Shown here: positions 45,384 to 52,417 of the stretch, in pieces | How the letters are laid out: each line of letters starts with the position of its first letter | Numbering within the stretch: position 1 is the stretch's first letter | NCBI GenBank assembly: GCA_002320815.1 | Contig: DCLA01000053.1 | Coordinates: 14,932-78,931, forward strand | Length of the DNA: 64,000 nt | Reading direction: 5' to 3' | DNA from: Myxococcales bacterium UBA1660 | GTDB taxonomy: Bacteria > Myxococcota_A > Polyangia > Polyangiales > Houyiibacteriaceae | Notes under the pieces: generated by a model | Seen by the model: only the letters and a program-made list of their open reading frames with translations | Databases searched by the model: none | What the model was told of the DNA's origin: nothing | Program-made: the position numbers and the translations under genes

Positions 45384-46661
45384 GTGGCTCGGGGGAAGAA
45401 GGCAGCTCGGCTCAACAAAAACCAGCGTGCCCTCCTGGCGCTGCTCCGAAGCCGCTCCGGGAAGACTGTGGAGACGGGCGAGATCCTGAAGGTCACGGGA
45501 TGGAAGCAGTCGAGTTGGCGCGTTTACCGGAACAACGGCCTTTACTCACCGTATCTCCGGGACCGTGGCGATGGCAGATTCGATGTGCTTCTGGATGATT
45601 CGGTGGATGACGCCGCGTTCGCACGTCAGGTCACCCAGAGCACCCGCAAGCGCCGCCCCACAGGAGCGCTCCGCTACGAGATCTCGCGCCGTCTCGTCGA
45701 GCGCAGCGCCGACAACATGATCCTGGCCGTCGAGACGTACAACCGGCCGACTCTCAAGAACCGGATGGACGGTTTCGCCATGCTCTTCTGTACGGCGTGG
45801 GAGCAGCTGCTCAAGGCGGAGATGATCGAAGCTTCGGGTGAGAACGCCGCCTATCGCCCCTCCAAGCCAGGACGACGGCGCGAGACCTTGAGTTTGGACG
45901 AGTGCCTTCAACATCACTTCGGTGACAAGGACGTGGTCCGGAAAAACATCGAGCGGATCGCCGAGCTGCGACATGCCGCCACGCATTTCGTAGTTCCCGA
46001 AATCCAGGCTCCGTTCGCCTACGTGTTCCAGTCCGGCGTTCTCAACTACGCCAGACGCTATCGGGACCTGATGCAGGCTCCCTTTCTCCCAAGGGCGAAC
46101 ATCGGACTTCTTGCCCTTGCGGGGCAGGGAGAGGAGATCGATGCGGCCGCGCTTCAGCATCTCTACGGTGCCGACCTGGGCGCTGAAATCGCAGACTACT
46201 CGACCCAGCTCGAAGACGAGATCGCCGAGGTCTCGGACGAGCGCTTCGCCGTCCGGGTGGAGGTGACGATCAGGTTCGCCTCAGACAAGGGTGGCGCATC
46301 CCCCGATGTCACCTTGGTCAAGGCCAGCGAGGCGCCCGCCAACGCGGTCGTGCTGTACAAGCCGACCGACCCCGAACGAACCCATCCCTACCGGACCCTC
46401 GAGCTTTGCGAGCTGATTACCCAGAAACTGGGACATAAGTTCTCGACCTACGACCTTCAGTGCGTTCTGCACAAGACGGGGTGGAAGAAGGCCGACAACT
46501 CGTACCATCGGCTCCAGCAGAATCCTGACACGCACAAGTACTCCGTACAGGCCGTAGAGGAGATCGTTCGGCTGCTAACGGCCCATGACACATACCTGAA
46601 AAAGGCGAAAGAGAGCTACCGGCGTACATCGAGGAGTCGGTCCAAGGCCGAGCCTCCCTGA
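45384..46661 (+). CDS. DUF3644/HEPN-like protein, last gene of the type I operon
   Basis: A 425-residue protein with GTG start 3 bp after hsdR. The N-terminal 80 residues look like a winged helix (NQRALLALLRSRSGKTVETG, TGWKQSSWRVYRNNGLYSPY). DUF3644 follows: YNRPTLKNRMDGFAMLFCTA, WEQLLKAEMI, and RIAELRHAATHFVVPEI, where R196 and H201 make an R-x4-H pair as in HEPN ribonucleases. The C-terminus has a second HTH-like segment (LGHKFSTYDLQCVLHKTGWKK) and a basic tail. A HEPN RNase effector is inferred; RNA cleavage is not shown. Confidence 0.75.
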   Translation: MARGKKAARLNKNQRALLALLRSRSGKTVETGEILKVTGWKQSSWRVYRNNGLYSPYLRDRGDGRFDVLLDDSVDDAAFARQVTQSTRKRRPTGALRYEISRRLVERSADNMILAVETYNRPTLKNRMDGFAMLFCTAWEQLLKAEMIEASGENAAYRPSKPGRRRETLSLDECLQHHFGDKDVVRKNIERIAELRHAATHFVVPEIQAPFAYVFQSGVLNYARRYRDLMQAPFLPRANIGLLALAGQGEEIDAAALQHLYGADLGAEIADYSTQLEDEIAEVSDERFAVRVEVTIRFASDKGGASPDVTLVKASEAPANAVVLYKPTDPERTHPYRTLELCELITQKLGHKFSTYDLQCVLHKTGWKKADNSYHRLQQNPDTHKYSVQAVEEIVRLLTAHDTYLKKAKESYRRTSRSRSKAEPP

Positions 46662-46675
46662 GGGGGTGGTTGCGT

Positions 46676-47095
46676 TCATGCCAACCGGCGACGGTTCCTG
46701 GTGTCCGGAACTGAGGGTAGCTGCCCGGCTCGGTGCCCAAGCTCGATGAGCAGCGCATCGCAGATCTCGAGAACCGTCGAGGTGAGCGACCCTCGCTCCC
46801 CACCTGCCCGATCTGCCAGGAAAGAGCAGACGGCTTCGGAGACCCCCTCGGCGACGAGGGCGGAGCAGACGTCGTCGTATCGCCCCGCTTCGAAGGCAAC
46901 TGGTACTTCGCTTGGGGGTGGGGGCTCTGGTGGCGTCGGAGGAGTGGGTTTGGGCTTGGCTTCCTCCGCCGGCTCGGGCTGCGGTTGTTGGACAGCGCTG
47001 GACGAATCGTCGTCCACGCAGGACGGGATTACCGCCAAGAGGTAGGCCACGACGAGCGTCAACCGGAGACGATGATGGGGGACAGGATGGAACAT
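46676..47095 (-). CDS. Small lipoprotein-like protein with Pro-rich spacer
   Basis: A 139-residue protein with signal LRLTLVVAYLLAVIPSC, a reasonable lipobox, then DDDSSS and a 40-residue Pro/Glu/Lys spacer. The C-terminal 70 residues (YDDVCSALVAEGVSEAVCSFL, STVLEICDALLIELGHRAG) form Cys-containing helices. The style matches host-type myxobacterial lipoproteins. Its 5' end overlaps the integrase remnant, so the gene occupies the place of the lost integrase N-terminal part. Confidence 0.55.
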   Translation of the reverse strand: MFHPVPHHRLRLTLVVAYLLAVIPSCVDDDSSSAVQQPQPEPAEEAKPKPTPPTPPEPPPPSEVPVAFEAGRYDDVCSALVAEGVSEAVCSFLADRAGGERGSLTSTVLEICDALLIELGHRAGQLPSVPDTRNRRRLA

Positions 47096-47446
47096 GAGTT
47101 GGTCCCCCTACCCCCCGATCTGCTCCCCGGCTTCGAGAAGCTCATCGACGAGGCGGAGCCCGGCGCACCTCTGCTCGAGCGCTGGTCCAACGTCCGTCGG
47201 GCTCTGCTCCGCGCCTGCGAGAAGGCTGGCATCGAGCCGGTGAGTCCCAATGATCTCCGCCGCACCTTTGCCAGCTGGCTGGCCGAGCGAGGAGTGCCCG
47301 AGCTGGTCGTCGTCTCGCTGATGGGCCACTCCAACAGCGCGATGGTCCGGCGGGTCTACGCCCAGATCGGACGGCCGGCTCACCACCAAGCCATCCAGCG
47401 GCTTCCTGCGCTCGGCGCCCCCTCGGGCGACTCCCCGACTGTGACA

Positions 47447-47463
47447 GTCTGTGTGACAGACGG
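47447..47463 (+). repeat. Candidate integrase arm-type site, right end (mate at 33305-33321)
   Basis: GTCTGTGTGACAGACGG here and GTCTGCGTGACAGGCGG at 33305-33321 share 15 of 17 bases in direct orientation, each inside the island and within 100 bp of a terminal repeat. That placement fits arm-type binding sites of a tyrosine integrase. Chance similarity is not excluded. Confidence 0.35.
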
Positions 47464-47527
47464 AGCGGGAAAAGGCGGTACGCGGCGACCCTACGCCGGC
47501 TCCGACGCCACCCCCCGAAAAGCAAAA

Positions 47528-47547
47528 ACCCCGCTGAAAAGCGGGGT
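47528..47547 (-). terminator. Rho-independent terminator of tRNA-Phe, island-supplied
   Basis: On the minus strand ACCCCGC-TTTTCA-GCGGGGT makes a perfect 7-bp stem followed by TTTTGCTTTT, immediately downstream of the tRNA 3' end. Because it lies inside the island, the element brought in a replacement terminator for the tRNA. Confidence 0.75.
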
Positions 47548-47552
47548 CTCTG

Positions 47553-47628
47553 TGGTGCCCAGAGGCGGAATCGAACCGTCGACACGGGGATTTTCAATCC
47601 CCTGCTCTACCAACTGAGCTATCTGGGC
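47553..47628 (-). tRNA. tRNA-Phe (anticodon GAA)
   Basis: A full cloverleaf on the minus strand: acceptor GCCCAGA/TCTGGGC, D-arm AGCTCAGTTGGTAGAGC, anticodon stem-loop GGGGA-TTGAAAA-TCCCC with GAA, T-arm GACGGTTCGATTCCGCC, discriminator A and encoded CCA (47555-47553). Its 3' portion is the right attachment site of the island. Confidence 0.95.
47554..47600 (-). repeat. Right attachment site within tRNA-Phe
   Basis: Identical over 47 bases to 33190-33236. It spans from the 3' side of the anticodon loop and stem through the T-arm to the CCA. The first base outside differs at both ends. Confidence 0.88.
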
Positions 47629-47646
47629 GTCCCGTTGGGGAGGCGG

Positions 47647-47674
47647 AAAATACCTCGACGGGCGGCCATGTCAA
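47647..47674 (-). promoter_or_regulatory. Sigma-70 promoter of tRNA-Phe
   Basis: On the minus strand TTGACA (47674-47669) and TATTTT (47652-47647) are separated by 16 bp, placing the start about 12 bases before the mature tRNA 5' end. Confidence 0.7.
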
Positions 47675-47792
47675 GGACGGGATCGCCCTTCCGTTCGATT
47701 CGTTCCCCGGGGCCCCCCGCGGGCCCCGCTTTCGGCGGCGCGCGCCTTTGTTGCCCGCGTTCGGTCGGAGCGGTCTAGAATGGTGGGAGCGG

Positions 47793-48770
47793 ATGACTTC
47801 TTCCACGACAGACCGAGCGCTCGCCGCGTTCCGCCGGCTCCTCGCCGACGCGCCCAGTGGGCGGCAGGCGAAGGTGGACGCGCTCGTGGCCCTCTCGCAG
47901 CGCACGGTCTTCGTGGCCACGTGGACGCCGGACGGCGAGGACTACCGGACGCTGGTGAACAGCAACGGTCAGAACGCGCTGCCCATCTTCACCGATCAGC
48001 AGGAGCTGATGGTCGCCGCCGAGCGCTTCGGCTGGCTCGACGAGCGCGGGCAGATCCCCCACCGCGAGGTGGGCGCCCGCTCGGCCCTGCGCCACGCGCT
48101 CTCCCGCGGGGTGGGCTTCGTGGTGGTCGACATCATGGCCGAGTACTCCCTCGAGGCGGAGCAGGCGGAGATCCAGCCGCTGGTCGCCTCCCGGAACCGC
48201 TCCGACTCGTCCGGTCCCTTCGCCGGCGTGGGGCGCATCTCCTCGTCGATGATGCAGGCGGTGCGGGTGACGCCCTCCGGCGGCGTGCCCCGCCCGATGA
48301 CCCCCGAAGACGGCGTGACGCCGCCCCGCGCGGTGGTGACGCCGCCCTCGGGGCTCGGTCCCACGCCCGGCCTCCCCGCGGCGCCCCAGACCCTCGACGG
48401 CCACCGGCCGCCCCGGCAGCCCGACGCGACCTTCGGGGGCGGCGCCGGCGGCGCGGTCCAGCTCACGCCGCTGACGACCCAGCCCGACGACGTGCTCCTC
48501 GACGCCCTCTCCGAAGTGCTCCGCGAGTACCCCGAGGTCGAGTGGGCCGCGTTCTGCAACGCCACCCGCGGGCCCAGCGCGGCCATGCCGTCCATCGCCC
48601 TGATGGTCGACGCCTCGTTCCGGCAGCGGGTCCAGGAGATCTCCCGCGCCCTGGTCCGGTCCGGTTCGGATGCGGGCGCGCATCTGGATGTCATCCTGCT
48701 CGCCGATGCCGAGCTCACCCGCGAAGCCCGAGCCGTCGGGCTCGTCTTCTACCCCTGGCGCCGCCGCTGA
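47793..48770 (+). CDS. SseB-domain protein
   Basis: A 325-residue protein. ATG 47793 follows GGGAG. Residues about 20-130 match the SseB N-terminal domain: RTVFVATWTPDGEDYRTLVN, then ALPIFTDQQELMVAAERFGW and a GFVVVDIM strand. A long Pro/Thr/Gly linker (residues about 150-230) leads to a second SseB-like half (LLDALSEVLREYPEVEWAAF; VFYPWRRR end). SseB was named for an enhancer protein in Gram-negative bacteria, but the domain is widespread in Actinobacteria and Myxococcota with unclear roles. It is first of an apparent operon with the aminotransferase (7-bp gap). Confidence 0.75.
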   Translation: MTSSTTDRALAAFRRLLADAPSGRQAKVDALVALSQRTVFVATWTPDGEDYRTLVNSNGQNALPIFTDQQELMVAAERFGWLDERGQIPHREVGARSALRHALSRGVGFVVVDIMAEYSLEAEQAEIQPLVASRNRSDSSGPFAGVGRISSSMMQAVRVTPSGGVPRPMTPEDGVTPPRAVVTPPSGLGPTPGLPAAPQTLDGHRPPRQPDATFGGGAGGAVQLTPLTTQPDDVLLDALSEVLREYPEVEWAAFCNATRGPSAAMPSIALMVDASFRQRVQEISRALVRSGSDAGAHLDVILLADAELTREARAVGLVFYPWRRR

Positions 48771-48777
48771 TCCGCCC

Positions 48778-50055
48778 GTGACCCCGCTCGGGCGGTCGCT
48801 GCCGCAGATCCACACGCCGCTCCCCGGCCCGAAGACTTCCGCGCTGGTCGACGCGCTGGCCCGGAGCGAGTCGCCGGCCTTCACCACCCGCCGGGCCCGC
48901 CGCGCCGAGCAATCGGGCGCGCCCCAGGACCCCATCGTCTGGGCCGAGGCCGTCGGGTCCAACGTGGTCGACGCCGACGGCAACGTCTTCGTGGACCTCA
49001 GCGGCGGCTTCGGGGTCGCCGCGGTCGGCCACCGGCACCCGGCGGTGGTCGCCGCCATCCAGAGCCAGGCGGAGCGCCTCCTCCACGCCCTGGGCGACCT
49101 CCACCCCTCGGACGTGAAGATCCGCCTCCTGGAGCGCCTGGCCGCCCTGGCGCCCCAACCGGAAGCCCGGGTGGTCCTCTCGCTCAGCGGAAGCGACGCG
49201 CTCACCACCGCCATCAAGAGCGCCGCGCTGCACACCGGCCGCCCCGGCGTGCTCGCCTTCGAGGGCGGCTACCACGGGCTGGACCACGGGCCACTGGCGG
49301 CCTGCGGCTACTCGGAGGGCTTCCGGACGCCGTTCGCCGGCCAGCTCAACCCCCACGTGCGCTTCACCGCCTACGGCGACGTCGAGGCCGCCCGGACGGC
49401 GATGGACGATACCGTCGGCGCGATCCTGGTCGAGCCCATCCAGGGCCGCGGCGGCTGCCGGGTCCCGCCGGTGGGCTATCTCGCGGCCCTGCAGGCCCTG
49501 GCCGAAGAGCGCGGCGCGGTGCTCATCGTCGACGAGGTGCTCACCGGCCTCTACCGCACCGGCGTCCCCTTCGCGTGCATGGACCCGGTGGACCCGCTGC
49601 CCAGGCCGCCCGACCTGCTCTGCGTGGGCAAGGCCCTGGGGGGCGGCATGCCCATCAGCGCCTGCATCGGTTCTCTCGCCGTGATGGCCTCCTGGGGCGA
49701 CCCCGGCGCGATGGCCATCCACACCGGGACCTTCTTCGGTCACCCGCTGGGCTCGGCGGCGGCGTTGGCGAGTCTCCAGGTCCTCGAGGACGAGGCCCTC
49801 GGAGCGCGCGCCCTCGCCATGGAGGCCCGCCTCCGCGAGCGGCTGGCCCCGCTCACGGTGCGCGGTCGCGGCCTCCTGCTCGGGGTGGTCCCGGACCAGC
49901 CGGTGTTGCCCCTCGTCCGCCGCTTGCTCGAGCGCGGTTTCCTGGCCATCCCCGCGGGGATGCACGCCGAGATCATCCAGCTCGTGCCCCCGCTCACCAT
50001 CGACGAGTCACTCCTCGACTCCTTCGTCGACACCCTGCGCGAGGTGATGGCATGA
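48778..50055 (+). CDS. Class III PLP-dependent aminotransferase
   Basis: A 425-residue transaminase; GTG start 48778, 7 bp after the SseB-domain gene. Fold type I motifs: GSNVVDADGNVFVDLSGGFG near the N-terminus, SLSGSDALTTAIK for phosphate binding, ILVEPIQGRGGCRVPP, VDEVLTGLYRTG (PLP-contacting Asp) and CVGKALGGGMPIS with the Schiff-base Lys. Class III members transfer amino groups to or from omega-amines, aldehydes and keto acids. It overlaps the LuxE-like gene by ATGA, suggesting a shared pathway in which an aldehyde is the amine acceptor. Confidence 0.9.
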   Translation: MTPLGRSLPQIHTPLPGPKTSALVDALARSESPAFTTRRARRAEQSGAPQDPIVWAEAVGSNVVDADGNVFVDLSGGFGVAAVGHRHPAVVAAIQSQAERLLHALGDLHPSDVKIRLLERLAALAPQPEARVVLSLSGSDALTTAIKSAALHTGRPGVLAFEGGYHGLDHGPLAACGYSEGFRTPFAGQLNPHVRFTAYGDVEAARTAMDDTVGAILVEPIQGRGGCRVPPVGYLAALQALAEERGAVLIVDEVLTGLYRTGVPFACMDPVDPLPRPPDLLCVGKALGGGMPISACIGSLAVMASWGDPGAMAIHTGTFFGHPLGSAAALASLQVLEDEALGARALAMEARLRERLAPLTVRGRGLLLGVVPDQPVLPLVRRLLERGFLAIPAGMHAEIIQLVPPLTIDESLLDSFVDTLREVMA

Positions 50056-51116
50056 ACCGCGCGGTCCTGAAGGAGCGCATCCTGGCGCTCCTGGCGCGCG
50101 CCGAGGAGCAGGCGACCCTGGAGGCCCTCCACGAGGAGCGCGACCAGCTCATCGTGGACCTGGCGGCCTACCAGGGCGAGGTGGTGAAGCCCTATCGGCG
50201 GTTGGTGGCCGGCGCGCGGCAGACCCTCTTCGACGAGTTCCCTCCGGCGCTCCCCACCGAGGTCTTCCGGCACGTGCGGGTCGCCGCCCACGACGCCGAG
50301 GAGGACCAACGGGTCTTCCGCACCTCGGGGACCACCACCGGCGCCCGCGGCGCCCACGCCTTTCGCGACCTGGAGCTCTACGACCGGGCCGCCCGGGTCG
50401 CGGCGCGCCCGCTGCTCTTTCCCGGGGACCCGGTGCGCCTGATCCTCCTGGCGCCGCCCGAGGCCGAGGCCCCCGACTCCAGCCTGACCTACATGCTGGC
50501 CCGCTTCACCGAGTGGTTCGCCACTTCGGCCACCTGGATTTGGCCCCTCGACGCGGCGGCGCTCACCGACGCCCTGGCGGCCGCCGAAGCGGCCGGCGAG
50601 CCCACCGCCGTCCTCGGGACCAGCTTCGCCTTCGTCCACGCCGAGGACACCCTGGAGCGCTCGTTCGCGCTGCCGGCGGGGAGCCGCTTGATGCAGACCG
50701 GCGGCTTCAAGGGGCGCTCCCGCGAGGTGGCCCCGGCCGAGCTCCGCGGGCTCCTCGGCGCCCGCTACGGCCTGAGCGACGACCGCATCGTGAGCGAGTA
50801 CGGCATGACCGAGCTGAGCTCCCAGCTCTACGAGACCACCCTGGTGGACCGCGCCGCGCCGCGTCGCTACCGCGCGCCGGCGTGGGTGCGGGTGACCACC
50901 GTGGACCCCGAGCGCCTCGAGCCCCTGCCCACCGGCGCGCGGGGCCTGCTCCGCATCGACGACGTGGCCAACCTGGACTCGGTGGCCTGCCTCCAGACCG
51001 CCGACTCGGCCACGGTCCACCCGGACGGCACCGTGGAGCTCCACGGACGCCACCCCGGCGCCCTGCCCCGGGGGTGCTCCCTGGCGGTCGAAGAGGCCCT
51101 CGCTGCTGCCCCATGA
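50052..51116 (+). CDS. LuxE-like acyl-protein synthetase / acyl-activating enzyme
   Basis: A 354-residue enzyme of the LuxE/PaaK adenylating group. It has the Thr/Ser/Gly-rich motif RTSGTTTGARGAHAF for ATP phosphate, GTSFAFVHAED, MQTGGFKGRSREV and SEYGMTELSSQLYET, the motif A5-like segment. LuxE activates a fatty acid as acyl-AMP and hands it to LuxC. The start overlaps the aminotransferase stop (ATGA) and the 3' end overlaps luxC-like by 4 bp. The acyl substrate is unknown. Confidence 0.85.
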   Translation: MNRAVLKERILALLARAEEQATLEALHEERDQLIVDLAAYQGEVVKPYRRLVAGARQTLFDEFPPALPTEVFRHVRVAAHDAEEDQRVFRTSGTTTGARGAHAFRDLELYDRAARVAARPLLFPGDPVRLILLAPPEAEAPDSSLTYMLARFTEWFATSATWIWPLDAAALTDALAAAEAAGEPTAVLGTSFAFVHAEDTLERSFALPAGSRLMQTGGFKGRSREVAPAELRGLLGARYGLSDDRIVSEYGMTELSSQLYETTLVDRAAPRRYRAPAWVRVTTVDPERLEPLPTGARGLLRIDDVANLDSVACLQTADSATVHPDGTVELHGRHPGALPRGCSLAVEEALAAAP

Positions 51117-52324
51117 GCGTCTACCGCGACAGCCCGCGGCAGCGGCTCGAGGAGGTCGTCGAGCACCTCCGCTCCCAGGGCCCCGCGCTCCGGGTCGGCA
51201 CCGGCGAGCGGGCGGCGATCGTCCACCGCGCCCTGGAGAGCGTCGGTCGCGATCCCACCCTGGCGGCGCGCTCGGCCCCCACCGCCGGGCTCAGCGAGCC
51301 GATGGCCGCCTGGGCCCTGCGCACCACCCTGGAGCCGGCGACCCGCGCGCGGCTCGAGCAGCTCGCCCAGGCGCCGCTGGCCGCCCAGCACGGCGAACGC
51401 CCGGTGAGCCTCGCGGCGGTGGTCCTCGCCGGCAACGTCTTCACCGCCGCCCTCCGCGCGGTCGCCACGCCCCTGCTCTTCGGGGTGCCCACCCTGGTCA
51501 AGGCGGCCAGCCGCGGCGACGAGGTCCTCCGGGCCTTCGCCGAAGCCCTCGAGCCGCCGCTCCGCGACGCCCTGGCGGTGGTGACCTTCCCGCGCGACGA
51601 CGCCCGCGCCGCCGCCCTTCTGGGCAGTGCCGAGGTGGTCCACGTCCACGGCAACGACGAGAGCGTGCGCCGCATGCGCGACCTGGCCAGCCCCGGCGCC
51701 CTGGTGCTCCCCCACGGGCACGGCGTGGGGGTGGCCCTGGTCTTCCCCGACGGGCTCACCTACGACGAACGCCAGGCGGCGATGGACTCCTTGGCCGCCG
51801 ACGTCGCCGCCTACGACGGCCGCGGCTGCCTCTCGCCGCTGCGGGTCCATGTCGTCGGCTCGGCCACCCGGGCCATCGAGTGCGCCGACCGCCTCCACCA
51901 CGCGCTGGGCCGGCTCGAGCGCGACCTGCCCCGCGGGCCGCTACCGGAGGCCATCGCCGGCCGCCAGATGCAGTGGCGCGGGCTCGCCGCCGCCACCGGG
52001 ACCCTCTTCGAGGGCCCGGCCCACGCCGTCGCCGTCGAAGAGGACGCGCCGCTGCCCTTCGCCCCCGGGTACCGCAACGTCTCCGTCCACGCCGTCGGCG
52101 ACGAGGCCGCGTTCCTGGCCGCCGTGCGTCCGCTGGGCGCGCACCTCAAGTGCGTCGGCGTCGCCGGCGAGAAGCTCGGCGCCATCGCCTCCGCGCTCGA
52201 TCACGCCCCCGCCCTGGTTCCCCGGGTCTGCCCCCTGGGCACCATGCAGACCCCGCCCTTCGACCTCTGGCCCGAAGCGCTCCCCCCCTGGACCGGCCTC
52301 TACCGCCGCCTCGAAACCCGCTGA
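51113..52324 (+). CDS. LuxC-like acyl reductase
   Basis: A 403-residue aldehyde-dehydrogenase-fold acyl reductase of the LuxC family (NADPH-dependent acyl-CoA or acyl-enzyme to aldehyde). LAAVVLAGNVFTAALRAVAT and FGVPTLVKAASRGDE form the cofactor region, VVHVHGNDESVRRM and LPHGHGVGVALV follow, and the active-site Cys is in DGRGCLSPLRV. It is coupled to the LuxE-like gene, and no luxAB genes are present, so light production is not implied. The operon probably ends here. Confidence 0.85.
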   Translation: MSVYRDSPRQRLEEVVEHLRSQGPALRVGTGERAAIVHRALESVGRDPTLAARSAPTAGLSEPMAAWALRTTLEPATRARLEQLAQAPLAAQHGERPVSLAAVVLAGNVFTAALRAVATPLLFGVPTLVKAASRGDEVLRAFAEALEPPLRDALAVVTFPRDDARAAALLGSAEVVHVHGNDESVRRMRDLASPGALVLPHGHGVGVALVFPDGLTYDERQAAMDSLAADVAAYDGRGCLSPLRVHVVGSATRAIECADRLHHALGRLERDLPRGPLPEAIAGRQMQWRGLAAATGTLFEGPAHAVAVEEDAPLPFAPGYRNVSVHAVGDEAAFLAAVRPLGAHLKCVGVAGEKLGAIASALDHAPALVPRVCPLGTMQTPPFDLWPEALPPWTGLYRRLETR

Positions 52325-52417
52325 CCGGGGACGATCGTCGTCATTGTCGTCATTTCGACGACCCCGACCTCTCCACACGCTTCCACGCCCCGCCGCGACC
52401 CAGCCGCGTCCGAGCGC

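Larger units (their letters stand above)
33190..47600. mobile_element. tRNA-Phe-integrated genomic defence island (about 14.4 kb)
   Basis: Bounded by perfect 47-bp direct repeats that duplicate the 3' end of tRNA-Phe, with a remnant of a tyrosine integrase abutting the right repeat. The cargo is a three-gene TIGR04255-type cassette, a DUF6338-like gene, two small ORFs, and a type I restriction operon with two accessory effectors. No conjugation, replication or phage structural genes are visible. With its integrase truncated, the element looks immobile on its own but could be excised in trans. Several cargo genes (33.3-36 kb, 45.4-46.7 kb) look less GC-extreme by eye than flanking genes. Confidence 0.85.
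47087..47617 (+). pseudogene. Tyrosine recombinase (integrase) C-terminal remnant
   Basis: Only the last part of an integrase remains. It includes PNDLRRTFASWLAERGVP (box II Arg; the usual His is Asn), LMGHSNSAMVRRVYAQIG (His and the nucleophilic Tyr in RVYAQI). The arm-binding domain, core-binding domain and the first catalytic Arg are missing, and the upstream frame is only the complement of the lipoprotein gene. The frame reads on through the terminator into the att/tRNA sequence. Position at the right end is typical for an island integrase. Confidence 0.8.

Noticed and set aside
36644..46661. BREX, DISARM or Dnd-type system
   Set aside because: No BrxC/PglZ, DrmA/B or Dnd genes are visible. 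The core genes are plain HsdM, HsdS and HsdR.
46733..47617. A 294-residue integrase gene
   Set aside because: The first two-thirds of this frame is the complement of the lipoprotein gene and has no recombinase motifs. Only the part from about 47087 is integrase-derived.
50052..52324. Bioluminescence (lux) operon
   Set aside because: LuxC and LuxE homologues are present, but luciferase luxA/luxB and luxD are absent. A transaminase is coupled instead.
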